From contig JBPPNC010000120.1 of assembly GCA_051306365.1 (NCBI GenBank), positions 12,366 to 76,365 of the forward strand: a DNA stretch of 64,000 bases. Direction: 5' to 3'. Shown here piece by piece: positions 25,271 through 32,478 of this stretch. Under the pieces are notes generated by a model, which saw only the letters and a list, made by a program, of their open reading frames with translations, was not told the DNA's origin and did no database searches. This DNA is from Svornostia sp051306365 (GTDB lineage: Bacteria; Actinomycetota; Thermoleophilia; Solirubrobacterales; Solirubrobacteraceae). The first letter of the stretch is position 1. Every line of letters begins with the position of its first letter. Made by a program: the position numbers and the translations under genes.

Positions 25271-26632
25271 CTACCGCGTAACCCACGCCAGGCGCACAGC
25301 GCCGGGGGGGCCGGACACGCCCTGTTGGGTCCATACGATCGCGACGCGCTGCCTGGAGCCTGCGGCGTAGACCCCGGCAGCTCGGGCGCCGGGGATGGTC
25401 TGTGGCTCGGTCCATCTGCCGCGGTCGGGGCGCACCGCGACGCGCAGCCGCGACGTGCGTTGTCGGCGTTCGGTCCAAGCGGCGACCGTTCGGTCGCCCA
25501 GGACGCCGAGCGCGGGCGGCGACGCGATCCAGCCGCTCGCAGAGAGCCGCTGAACGGGCGAGAAGGACCTTCGACCGGGCGGCCGCGTGCTGGTGCTGAC
25601 CGTCGAAGACGTGATTCGCTGGTTGGCGCCGCGCTGGTACATATCTGCCCACGCCGCCACGACGCGCCCGGTGCTGGGCAGCGCCAGCTGCAACGTGTCC
25701 CAACCGGTCGTCAGCTCCGCGATCGGGAACGGCAGCGTGCTGGTCACAACACGGCCCTCGCGTGTGAGGATCGAGAACATCCGCATCTTGGCCGCGTTGT
25801 AGGCGTTGCTCGTCCTCTGCTGCCAGGTCACCCCGGCGCCGCCGGTGCCGCTGACGGCCGCGAGCCTGCCCGGGAAATACGCGGGGGGCTGGGTGAGCGT
25901 GACCGGGGCGCTGAAGCGCCTCGCTCTGGAGCTCAGCGTCCTGGCGAGGACCGCCGGCTCAGTCGGCGGCGGCGGGAACGTGGACCAGCTGACGAGCACG
26001 CTTCCCCATGGCGTAGCCGCCACGACTGGCTGTCCGGGGTGGCCAGGATCCAGCGTGATTGGTGGGCTGAAGCGCTTTCCCGGCTCGCGAATCGCCGCGC
26101 GCACGGGACGGCGCGCATCGTCCGGATCCATCCACGTCACGACGGAGCGGCCGCTGGCCGTCACCGCCACGCCGCCGACCGCGTAGCTGCCGCTCGTGCT
26201 CGCGCGCGCGAGCGTCTGCGGCCGCGCGAAGGACCGGCCGGGTGCGGCGATCGCAGCACGCAGCACCGAGACTCGTCGACCCTTGTCGTCGACCCAGGCC
26301 GCGACGGCGGTGCCGTCGGCGCCGACGGCGACATCCATCCCGCCGGCGCTCCCTCCGCCGCCGGGAAGCCGCTGCAGCCGGCCAGGGCGAGCACCCGCGC
26401 CGACGCGCGCCAGCACCGCGAAGTCGTGTGTGTCTTGCGTTCCCGTTTGGAGATACGTATCCATCAGGACGGCAGTCCGGTTGCCGCCGACCGCGAACTC
26501 GATGCCCTGAACGACCCGTCCGCGCGGCGAAATCGGCTCCGGAGCGACCACCACACGAGCATCCGACGCCGCCGCCGCGACCAGCACGGCCAGCGCAACG
26601 AACAACACGAGTGCAGAAGAGCGCAGCATCAA
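25271..26632 (-). CDS. secreted beta-propeller-like protein, unknown
   Basis: The product has 453 residues from the ATG at 26632. A signal peptide is clear (MMLRSSALVLFVALAVLVAA, cleavage likely after ASDA). The rest has repeating blocks of the type VAVGADGTAVAAWVD, VTASGRSVVTWMDPD, GSVLVSWSTFP and STGRVVAAWAD, each about 45-60 residues apart, as in exported propeller proteins. It is Cys-free. No enzyme motif is visible. It lies inside the rearranged patch; its codon use looks like its neighbours, so recent foreign origin is not indicated. Confidence 0.75.
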   Translation of the reverse strand: MMLRSSALVLFVALAVLVAAAASDARVVVAPEPISPRGRVVQGIEFAVGGNRTAVLMDTYLQTGTQDTHDFAVLARVGAGARPGRLQRLPGGGGSAGGMDVAVGADGTAVAAWVDDKGRRVSVLRAAIAAPGRSFARPQTLARASTSGSYAVGGVAVTASGRSVVTWMDPDDARRPVRAAIREPGKRFSPPITLDPGHPGQPVVAATPWGSVLVSWSTFPPPPTEPAVLARTLSSRARRFSAPVTLTQPPAYFPGRLAAVSGTGGAGVTWQQRTSNAYNAAKMRMFSILTREGRVVTSTLPFPIAELTTGWDTLQLALPSTGRVVAAWADMYQRGANQRITSSTVSTSTRPPGRRSFSPVQRLSASGWIASPPALGVLGDRTVAAWTERRQRTSRLRVAVRPDRGRWTEPQTIPGARAAGVYAAGSRQRVAIVWTQQGVSGPPGAVRLAWVTR

Positions 26633-26833
26633 CGCACACGATGCTGAGTCCTCGAGCCACCGTCATCCGTAGCCGACACGACAGATCGGCGCGCGAACCG
26701 CAACGCTCTGTCGGAATGTGGACGCGGCTAACCTTCCTGGGCGAGGTCGCGCGTCCGCCGGCCGAAGAACCGCGCTCATGCATCGCCGTTGTGCTTACCA
26801 GCCCGCGGTTCGCTGCGCGACCCGGAGGCAACC

Positions 26834-27040
26834 TTGGCTGGCAGTAAAAAGACGACGTTCGCGAAGATGAACCGCGAGGCGAAGGTGCGCGAGAAGCGCC
26901 AGGCGAGCATCCTCCGGAAGGAGCAGCGCGCGCGCGACCGCGACGCCGGCGTCGAGATCGAGCATGAGGTCGAGGACCTCAGTCACCTCGACGTGGCGTT
27001 CGTCGAGGGCGTCGAGCCCGACGTCAGCGTCAAGCGGTAA
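26834..27040 (+). CDS. small basic conserved-looking protein
   Basis: The product has 68 residues from the TTG at 26834, which has CGGAGG five to ten bases upstream. The start is highly basic (AGSKKTTFAKMNREAKVREK) and continues as a charged helix, then an acidic end (EHEVEDLSHLDVAFVEG). It looks like small nucleic-acid-associated proteins of related actinobacteria, but I cannot name a family. It overlaps no other gene. Confidence 0.6.
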   Translation: MAGSKKTTFAKMNREAKVREKRQASILRKEQRARDRDAGVEIEHEVEDLSHLDVAFVEGVEPDVSVKR

Positions 27041-27137
27041 CTCCACCTGGGGCCGCTCTCGGCTTCTGCGTCGAGGCAAGAGCAGCATCGCTGCGGCGCG
27101 CCGCCCGACTGCTGCTTCGGACGAGAAGGAGGAGTCA

Positions 27138-27180
27138 GCGCCTCGCGGCATTCGGCGCCGCGAGCGCCTTCACGAAGTCT
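27138..27180 (-). repeat. degenerate third copy of the VWA gene 3' end
   Basis: Read on the minus strand the codons give SDFVKALAAPNAARR before a stop, close to the EEFVKALARPVR terminus of the VWA gene. The match is short (roughly 25 identical bases of 40) and ends exactly where the 88-bp element copy B begins. Treat as probable remnant. Confidence 0.35.
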
Positions 27181-27269
27181 GACACGCGGCACGCTTCCGC
27201 GGAAGCGCTGCTTTGGACACTATGACCAACGCGGACGATTCCGCGGAAGCGCGACCTGAGGTCCCGCAG
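27181..27269. repeat. 88-bp duplicated element, copy B, with two TTCCGCGGAA palindromes
   Basis: Second copy of the element at 24081-24168. The palindromes are at 27195-27204 and 27239-27248 (spacing 44). It lies between the 3' end of the VWA gene (27280) and the degenerate copy of that end. No reading frame of its own is convincing. The 27041-27279 gap holds only these remnants. Confidence 0.8.
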
Positions 27270-27279
27270 GGTCCGTGGA

Positions 27280-28686
27280 CTACCGCACCGGCCGCGCCAG
27301 CGCCTTGACGAACTCCTCAAGCTGCTCGGTCGTCCAGCACTCGAACGCCTCGCAGTACTGCTCGTACGCCGAGATCACCGAGTCGCCGTAGTTCCAGTAC
27401 AGCCGCGGCTCGGGGTTCAGCCAGAACGTGCGGCCCGCCTTCGCCGCGACGTCGGCGAAGAGGTCGGCGCGCGGGTCGCGGCCGTTCGTCCGGGCGTCGC
27501 CGAGCACGATGACGGTCGCCCGCGGGTGCAGCTCGTCTTCGACCTGCTCGCGGAACTCGGACCAGACGCGGCCGTAGTCGGTGTAGCCGGAGATGTCGGC
27601 CACGCCGGCGTCGCGGCTGATCGCCTCGTTGACGAGCTTGAAGTCCCGCTCGCGCTCGAAGACCTCGGTGACCTCGCTGATGCGCTCGATGAAGACGAAC
27701 GACCGCATCTTGCGAAACGAGTCGTGGAGCGCGTGCATGACGCTCAGGAAGAACACCGACGCGCTGGTGACGCTGGTCGACACGTCGCAGAGCACGAAGA
27801 TCTCGGGGCGGCGGGGCCGGACGGGCTTGTAGCGCAGGTCCACGGGGACGCCGCCGGTCTGCAGCGACGCGCGCATGGTGCGGCGGACGTCGATCTGCGC
27901 GTGGCGCTTGCGCCCGCGGTTCTCCTGCCCCTGGGTCTTCAGCCGCCGCTTGAGCTGCACGACGACCTTGTGCACGCCGGCGAGATCCTGCAGCGGGCCG
28001 CCCGGCAGGCCGCGGTCGAGGTCGGAGAGCGGGCGGGACGGCGGGAGCTGCTGGGTGCGCTCGATCGATCCGCGCTCGAGCTCGCGCCGCAGGAGCTGCT
28101 CGAAGCGGCGTAGCTGCTCGCGCGGCAGGCCCTCGCGGCGGGGGTCGCCCTGGGGCGCGTCGGGCTGCGGGTCCGAGCGCAGGCCGAGCGAGCGGCGGAT
28201 GCGCTGGACGTCGACGCCGATGACGCCGGAGCCCTGGCCGCGCTTGCCGAACGCGCTGATCGCCAGCCGGGCGAGGTCGCGCATGGCGCCCTCGTCGCCG
28301 TCGCGGATGGCCTGGGCGATGGCGTCGCGCAGGTCGGCTTCGTCGAACGCGCCGTCCTCGCCGGCGGCCGTGGCGGCCTGGTCCTCCTCGCCCTCCCTGA
28401 CGCCCTCACGCAGCGCGGCCTCCTCGCTGGCGCGGAAGAGGAAGCGGTCGAAGACGAGCTCGAACCGGCGGCGGTCCTCGGGGGACTTCGCCAGGGTCGC
28501 GGCGAGCGCTTCGCGGACATCCTCGGGGTCCGTCCACGCCACCTCACCGAGCGCGGCGACGGCGTCCATCAGCTCGGAGGTGCCCGACGACACGCCCTCG
28601 GCGCGGAGCTCCTCGGCCAGGTAGACGAGGTTCGCGGCGAACCCGCCGGGGCGCTCCAGATCGGTGCGTTGCCTAGGAGGCGCCAC
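27280..28686 (-). CDS. VWA-domain protein, CoxE-like
   Basis: The product has 468 residues from the GTG at 28686, which overlaps the MoxR gene stop by 14 bases. The N-terminal half is helical and acidic. The C-terminal von Willebrand A domain has the MIDAS motif DVSTS (in FVLCDVSTSVTS) and a later SGYTDYGR Thr/Asp segment. CoxE-like VWA proteins work with MoxR AAA+ ATPases to mature or insert cofactors in partner enzymes. No carbon monoxide dehydrogenase or other target is adjacent here. Confidence 0.85.
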   Translation of the reverse strand: MAPPRQRTDLERPGGFAANLVYLAEELRAEGVSSGTSELMDAVAALGEVAWTDPEDVREALAATLAKSPEDRRRFELVFDRFLFRASEEAALREGVREGEEDQAATAAGEDGAFDEADLRDAIAQAIRDGDEGAMRDLARLAISAFGKRGQGSGVIGVDVQRIRRSLGLRSDPQPDAPQGDPRREGLPREQLRRFEQLLRRELERGSIERTQQLPPSRPLSDLDRGLPGGPLQDLAGVHKVVVQLKRRLKTQGQENRGRKRHAQIDVRRTMRASLQTGGVPVDLRYKPVRPRRPEIFVLCDVSTSVTSASVFFLSVMHALHDSFRKMRSFVFIERISEVTEVFERERDFKLVNEAISRDAGVADISGYTDYGRVWSEFREQVEDELHPRATVIVLGDARTNGRDPRADLFADVAAKAGRTFWLNPEPRLYWNYGDSVISAYEQYCEAFECWTTEQLEEFVKALARPVR

Positions 28687-29563
28687 TGGACGGCGCCGCC
28701 AGGCGCACGCCGACGCGCTCGGCGACGAGGTCGAGATCCGTGCGGTGCTTGACGATGACCGACATCGTGTCGCGGAAGACCTGCTGGTCGAGGTCCTCGG
28801 CGCCGATGAGCAGCAGCGCGCGCGCCCAGTCGATCGACTCGGCGATCGACGGCGGTTTCTTCAGGTCGAGCTCGCGGACCATCCCGACGACCTCGACGAG
28901 GCGGCGCGCGATCGTCTCGTCCAGCTCGGGCGCGTGCAGGCGGACGATCTCCAGCTCAGCCTCCAGCTCGGGGTAGTCGAGCCACAGGTAGAGGCAGCGG
29001 CGCTTCAGCGCCTCGGTCAGCTCACGCGAGTTGTTGCTGGTCAGCAGGACGATCGGCATCGACGCGGCGCGGACGGTGCCCATCTCCGGGATCGAGACCT
29101 GGAAGTCGGACAGGATCTCGAGGAGCATCGCCTCGAACTCCTGGTCGGTCTTGTCGATCTCGTCGATCAGCAGGACGACGGGCTCGGGGCTGGAGATCGC
29201 CTCGAGCAGCGGGCGGGTGAGCAGGAACTCCTCGCCGAAGATGTCGTCGTGGACGCTGTTCCAGCCGGTGCCCTCGGCCTCGGCCTGGATGCGCAGCAGC
29301 TGCTTGCGGTAGTTCCACTCGTACAGGGCCTTGGCCTCGTCGAGCCCTTCGTAGCACTGCAGGCGCACGAGCTTGCGGCTGAGGTAGCGGCTCAGCGCCT
29401 TCGCGAGCTCGGTCTTCCCGACGCCCGCGGGGCCCTCGACGAGCACCGGCTTACCCAGCCGGGTCGCGAGGTAGGCGACGAGTGCGGTGGATTCCCCGGC
29501 GAGGTAGTCGGCGGTGCGCAGGCCCGCGCGGAGCTCCTCGACGGAGGTGGGGGAGTCGGCCAT
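28673..29563 (-). CDS. MoxR-family AAA+ ATPase
   Basis: The product has 296 residues from the ATG at 29563 (MADSPTSVEE). Walker A is EGPAGVGKTELAK, Walker B is VVLLIDEIDKTD, sensor 1 is LLTSNNSRELTEALKRRC. MoxR proteins are chaperone-like ATPases coupled to VWA proteins, and the next gene encodes one. A longer open frame upstream crosses the divergent small membrane gene and is rejected. The region before the ATG carries TATCAT at 9 bases. Confidence 0.9.
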   Translation of the reverse strand: MADSPTSVEELRAGLRTADYLAGESTALVAYLATRLGKPVLVEGPAGVGKTELAKALSRYLSRKLVRLQCYEGLDEAKALYEWNYRKQLLRIQAEAEGTGWNSVHDDIFGEEFLLTRPLLEAISSPEPVVLLIDEIDKTDQEFEAMLLEILSDFQVSIPEMGTVRAASMPIVLLTSNNSRELTEALKRRCLYLWLDYPELEAELEIVRLHAPELDETIARRLVEVVGMVRELDLKKPPSIAESIDWARALLLIGAEDLDQQVFRDTMSVIVKHRTDLDLVAERVGVRLAAPSSGAS

Positions 29564-29572
29564 GGGCTCCGA

Positions 29573-29578
29573 ATGATA
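29573..29578 (-). promoter_or_regulatory. -10-like TATCAT before the moxR-type gene
   Basis: TATCAT on the minus strand ends 9 bases before the ATG at 29563, so the leader would be only a few bases. The hexamer overlaps the possible ATG at 29573 of the divergent small gene. Confidence 0.45.
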
Positions 29579-29590
29579 GGAACTCGGGCG

Positions 29591-29785
29591 ATGCTGGCCC
29601 TTGCGGCGACGCAACCGTCCATCGGGCCGATCCTCCTCGTGCTCCTCCTCGGCGTGCTCGTGACCTTCGGCGGGCACCTCACGAACTCCCGCCGCGCGGT
29701 CGCGATCGGGATCTTCGTGATCTTCCTGGCGACCGTCCTGATGTTCGCGCTGGGCTTCGGCGCGTACCGGCGCGACGCGACATGA
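29591..29785 (+). CDS. small two-helix membrane protein
   Basis: The product has 64 residues: two hydrophobic segments at about 11-28 and 36-56 joined by a short basic loop (LTNSRRAVAIG). The ATG at 29591 is preceded by AGGAA; an ATG at 29573 is an in-frame alternative. It is divergent from the MoxR gene and convergent with the next membrane protein gene. Function unknown. Confidence 0.55.
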   Translation: MLALAATQPSIGPILLVLLLGVLVTFGGHLTNSRRAVAIGIFVIFLATVLMFALGFGAYRRDAT

Positions 29786-29788
29786 AGG

Positions 29789-30442
29789 TCAGCGCGCCGG
29801 CGGGATCTCGCCGGGGCGCAGCGGCCGGGTCGGCGACTCGTCGTCGGCTGCCGGGACGTCGTCGAACAGGGTGGGGGCCGTGTCGTCGACATCGACGGGC
29901 GCAGACGTCCGGCGGCGCGGGCGCGGTTCCGGGGCGGGCTCCGGTGCCGGGCTCGGGCGCTCCTCGCGCAGCAGCGGCGGGCCCGCAGGCTGGTCCTGGC
30001 GCATTCGCCACCCCGCGGCGGCCAGGGCGAGCCCCGCGACGAACGCCACGAAGATCCCCCAGCTGACGCCCACGACCGTGCCCTCCGGGCCGTCGGGCTT
30101 GTCGAGCTGGCGCAGGAAGATCAGCAGGCACACCCAGATGCCGCCGGCGAAGACGAACGTCCCGTCACGACCGGGGAGCGAGAACGTGCCGCCCTCGGCA
30201 CGGCCGATGATGAGCGCGAGCACCGCGGCGGCGACGAGGAGCACGGCCGCTTCGGTGAAGTCGAAGACCTGGAAGGCGTTGACCGAGCTGTCGGCGAGCG
30301 CGCCGCGGCCGGACACCGCGGTGTACTGGTACCACGGCAGCAGCATGCTGACGAACAGCGCGAGCGCCGCGGCTGCGGCGAGCCGCTGGTCGCCGTGCAG
30401 GGACCGCCAGATCCCCCGGCCGCGCTGGGCGGCACCGGTCAT
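29789..30442 (-). CDS. four-helix membrane protein with disordered tail
   Basis: The product has 217 residues. Hydrophobic segments lie at about 22-40, 58-80, 95-112 and 125-145. The last 70 residues are Pro/Arg/Glu-rich and probably disordered in the cytoplasm. The ATG overlaps the stop of the EVE-domain gene (TCATAC read in reverse gives a 4-base overlap), so the two are co-transcribed. No family function known to me. Confidence 0.7.
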   Translation of the reverse strand: MTGAAQRGRGIWRSLHGDQRLAAAAALALFVSMLLPWYQYTAVSGRGALADSSVNAFQVFDFTEAAVLLVAAAVLALIIGRAEGGTFSLPGRDGTFVFAGGIWVCLLIFLRQLDKPDGPEGTVVGVSWGIFVAFVAGLALAAAGWRMRQDQPAGPPLLREERPSPAPEPAPEPRPRRRTSAPVDVDDTAPTLFDDVPAADDESPTRPLRPGEIPPAR

Positions 30443-30903
30443 ACGGTGACGCTGGCCACAGCGCGCAGGCGCGCCATCAGCAGCTCGGCGTCATGCTCGC
30501 TGACGGTGCGGATCTGCCCCTGGAACGCGAGCTTCCAGTGCTCGGGCGGCCACGTCTGGATGTGCTCGAGGTCCTCCTTGAGCTCCTCGGCCGGGACGAA
30601 CTGCGCCTCCTCGAGGACCAGTTCGGGCTCGGTGGCGAAGCGCCACGGGTACGGGTCGGCCTTGCCGGGCTTTCCGGGCCAGATCTTCTCACGGTCCTCA
30701 TACAGCTCGCCGGTCACGGTGATCGCAGCGGCGAAGCGCATGATCTTCGTGAGGTAGAGGACGATCCGGTCGCCGGGCTCGATCTCCAGCGCCCGGTTGC
30801 GGTTGCGCTCCTTCAGGCCGATGACGGTGAAGCCGCGCTCGGCGGTCGCCGCGTAGTTGTCGGGCGAGCCCGTGAGGATCCAGGTGCGCGCGTCGTCGGC
30901 CAT
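30439..30903 (-). CDS. EVE-domain (PUA-like) protein
   Basis: The product has 154 residues from the ATG at 30903. It has the EVE pattern: WILTGSPDNYAATAERGFTV near the start, a central PGDRIVLYLT strand and a final WKLAFQGQIRTVSEHDAELL. EVE domains bind modified bases in DNA or RNA and are often linked to restriction or defence, but also occur in stand-alone housekeeping proteins. Here the surroundings are not defence genes. Confidence 0.8.
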   Translation of the reverse strand: MADDARTWILTGSPDNYAATAERGFTVIGLKERNRNRALEIEPGDRIVLYLTKIMRFAAAITVTGELYEDREKIWPGKPGKADPYPWRFATEPELVLEEAQFVPAEELKEDLEHIQTWPPEHWKLAFQGQIRTVSEHDAELLMARLRAVASVTV

Positions 30904-30910
30904 GCGGCCG

Positions 30911-30916
30911 ATTCTA
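30911..30916 (-). promoter_or_regulatory. -10-like TAGAAT, leaderless spacing
   Basis: TAGAAT on the minus strand ends exactly 7 bases before the ATG of the EVE-domain gene at 30903, which predicts a leaderless transcript. Confidence 0.55.
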
Positions 30917-30929
30917 CGCGGCACGGTCG

Positions 30930-31286
30930 TCAGTCGACCGGGATGTCCTGCACGACCGGCCCGCCTGGCACGTCACCGGGCGCGATCCTCTCGATCCACC
31001 AGTCGATGATCGCTCGCAGCAGGAGCAGGAGCTGGCGGATGACCTCGGCCAGCTGGCGCCAGAGCTCTTCCGGGACGAGGCCACGGACGGTCTGCAGCAG
31101 CGCGGCGAGCGCCTGGGCCTCGGTCGCGGCGTCCTGAGTCGGCGGCATCTCCGACGCCGCCCCGTCCGCCGCCTGCGCCCGCGCGGTCTCGGCCGCCAGG
31201 CGGTCGACGGCCTCCTGCGTGCGCTCGATGCGCTCGCGCAGCGCGGCGAGCGGATCGTCCTCGGGTGAGGGCGGCTGCTCGGTCAT
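30930..31286 (-). CDS. small helical protein coupled to an ArsA-like ATPase, unknown
   Basis: The product has 118 residues. A predicted coiled helix at about 10-45 is followed by a Leu/Ile/Trp-rich segment near the C-terminus (EVIRQLLLLLRAIIDWWIER) and a short polar end. That segment could be an amphipathic or tail-anchor-like helix. The ATG overlaps the stop of the ArsA-like gene by 4 bases. A role as partner or client of that ATPase is inference. Confidence 0.6.
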   Translation of the reverse strand: MTEQPPSPEDDPLAALRERIERTQEAVDRLAAETARAQAADGAASEMPPTQDAATEAQALAALLQTVRGLVPEELWRQLAEVIRQLLLLLRAIIDWWIERIAPGDVPGGPVVQDIPVD

Positions 31287-32464
31287 GTGGTGGGGGCGGG
31301 CGGGTCGAAGGTCACCGTCAGCGCGCCGTCGGCCAGGGCGGCGCTCGCGGGACGATAGTCCTGCAGCGCGGGCGGGAGCAGCACGGTGCGGGTGTGGCCA
31401 TCGATGCGGACGACGAGCTCCTCGCCGACCTGCCGCAGCGTCACGTCGCCCTTCTGCGCGAACGGCAGCGTGAGCGTGAGCCGCGCCTCGTCGTCGCCGA
31501 GCTCGAGCCGCTCCCCGATCTCGTCGTGGAGGACCGCGATCGGGGCCTCGACGCCGGCGAACAGCTGCTCGCCCAGTCGGTCGAGCATCGTGTCCCCGAC
31601 GACCTCCTCGCCGAAGTAGGGGGCGCGCAGCAGCGGAAGGGGCGCGAACGCCTCGCCGACCTCGGTGAGGGCCTCGGCCTGGCGGGCGCGCCACGCGTCG
31701 AAGTAGGCGCCGACCTCCTCGGGGAAGACGCGGTTGACGACGATCGCGTCGGTCAGCAGGCCGTACAGGTTGAGATAGGTGAAGGTGCGGCGCGCCTCGT
31801 CGATGACCATGCGGTCCGGCGTCATCACCAGCCGCAGCGACACGCGCTCGTGGTCGCGCAGCACGTCGCAGAGCGCGACGAGGTCGCGCAGCAGGTCCCC
31901 GGCTCCGTCGAGCGCCTTGTTGCTCGGCAGCGTGATGTCCAGTGCGGCACGCGTGATGGGCCGCGCGGCGTCGAGCGCTCGCCGGTTGCCGACCGCGCGC
32001 TCCAGCCACCAGCGCGCAGCATCGGGCAGCGCCAGCAGCCGCAGCGTCTCCCCGCTGGCGGCGCAGTCGACGACGACGACCTCGAAGACGGCCTCCTCGG
32101 CGTGGCGGCGCAGCTCCAGCAGACCGACGAGCTCGTGCAGGCCCGGGGGCATCGCGAGCTCCTCGGCGCGGATGCGCTCCATCCCGCGGTCCGACAGCAC
32201 GCCGGCCAGCCAGTTTCGGATCTCGCCCCAGTTGCGCTCGATCTCGTCGCGCGCCTCGACCTGCTGGGTCCACAGTCCCTCGCTCGCCGGGGCGGGTTCG
32301 CGCCCGACCTCGCGGCCGAGGACGTCACCGAGCGACCCCGCGGGGTCGGTGGACAGCAGCAGTGTGCGATGGCCGGCCGCCGCGGCTCGCCGGGCGGTCG
32401 CCGCGGCCACGGAGGTCTTGCCGACCCCGCCCTTGCCCGTGTAGAGGATGATCCGCGGCCCCAC
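31283..32464 (-). CDS. ArsA/Get3-family ATPase
   Basis: The product has 393 residues from the GTG at 32464. It has the deviant P-loop GKGGVGKTS at residues 10-17, switch I (STDPAGSLGDVLG), the switch II Asp (VVVDCAASGETLRLL) and a C-terminal sandwich-like domain (LTLPFAQKGDVTLRQVGEEL). There is one ATPase domain, unlike plasmid ArsA. No arsenic genes are near, so a Get3-like role in handling membrane proteins, as proposed for mycobacterial homologues, fits better. It is followed by a gene for a small protein with a hydrophobic C-terminal helix. Confidence 0.82.
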   Translation of the reverse strand: MGPRIILYTGKGGVGKTSVAAATARRAAAAGHRTLLLSTDPAGSLGDVLGREVGREPAPASEGLWTQQVEARDEIERNWGEIRNWLAGVLSDRGMERIRAEELAMPPGLHELVGLLELRRHAEEAVFEVVVVDCAASGETLRLLALPDAARWWLERAVGNRRALDAARPITRAALDITLPSNKALDGAGDLLRDLVALCDVLRDHERVSLRLVMTPDRMVIDEARRTFTYLNLYGLLTDAIVVNRVFPEEVGAYFDAWRARQAEALTEVGEAFAPLPLLRAPYFGEEVVGDTMLDRLGEQLFAGVEAPIAVLHDEIGERLELGDDEARLTLTLPFAQKGDVTLRQVGEELVVRIDGHTRTVLLPPALQDYRPASAALADGALTVTFDPPAPTT

Positions 32465-32472
32465 GGCTGCCG

Positions 32473-32478
32473 AGTCTA
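32473..32478 (-). promoter_or_regulatory. -10-like TAGACT embedded in the upstream stop codon
   Basis: TAGACT on the minus strand lies 8 bases before the GTG at 32464. Its first three bases are the TAG stop of the upstream C5-epimerase-like gene, so the ATPase gene could be transcribed from its own leaderless start. Confidence 0.5.

Noticed and set aside
24007..27279. insertion sequence or integron at the accessory patch
   Set aside because: No transposase, integrase, terminal inverted repeats or tRNA target was seen; only duplications.
30439..30903. defence system around the EVE-domain gene
   Set aside because: Neighbours are a membrane protein and an ArsA-like ATPase; no restriction, nuclease or helicase gene is adjacent.
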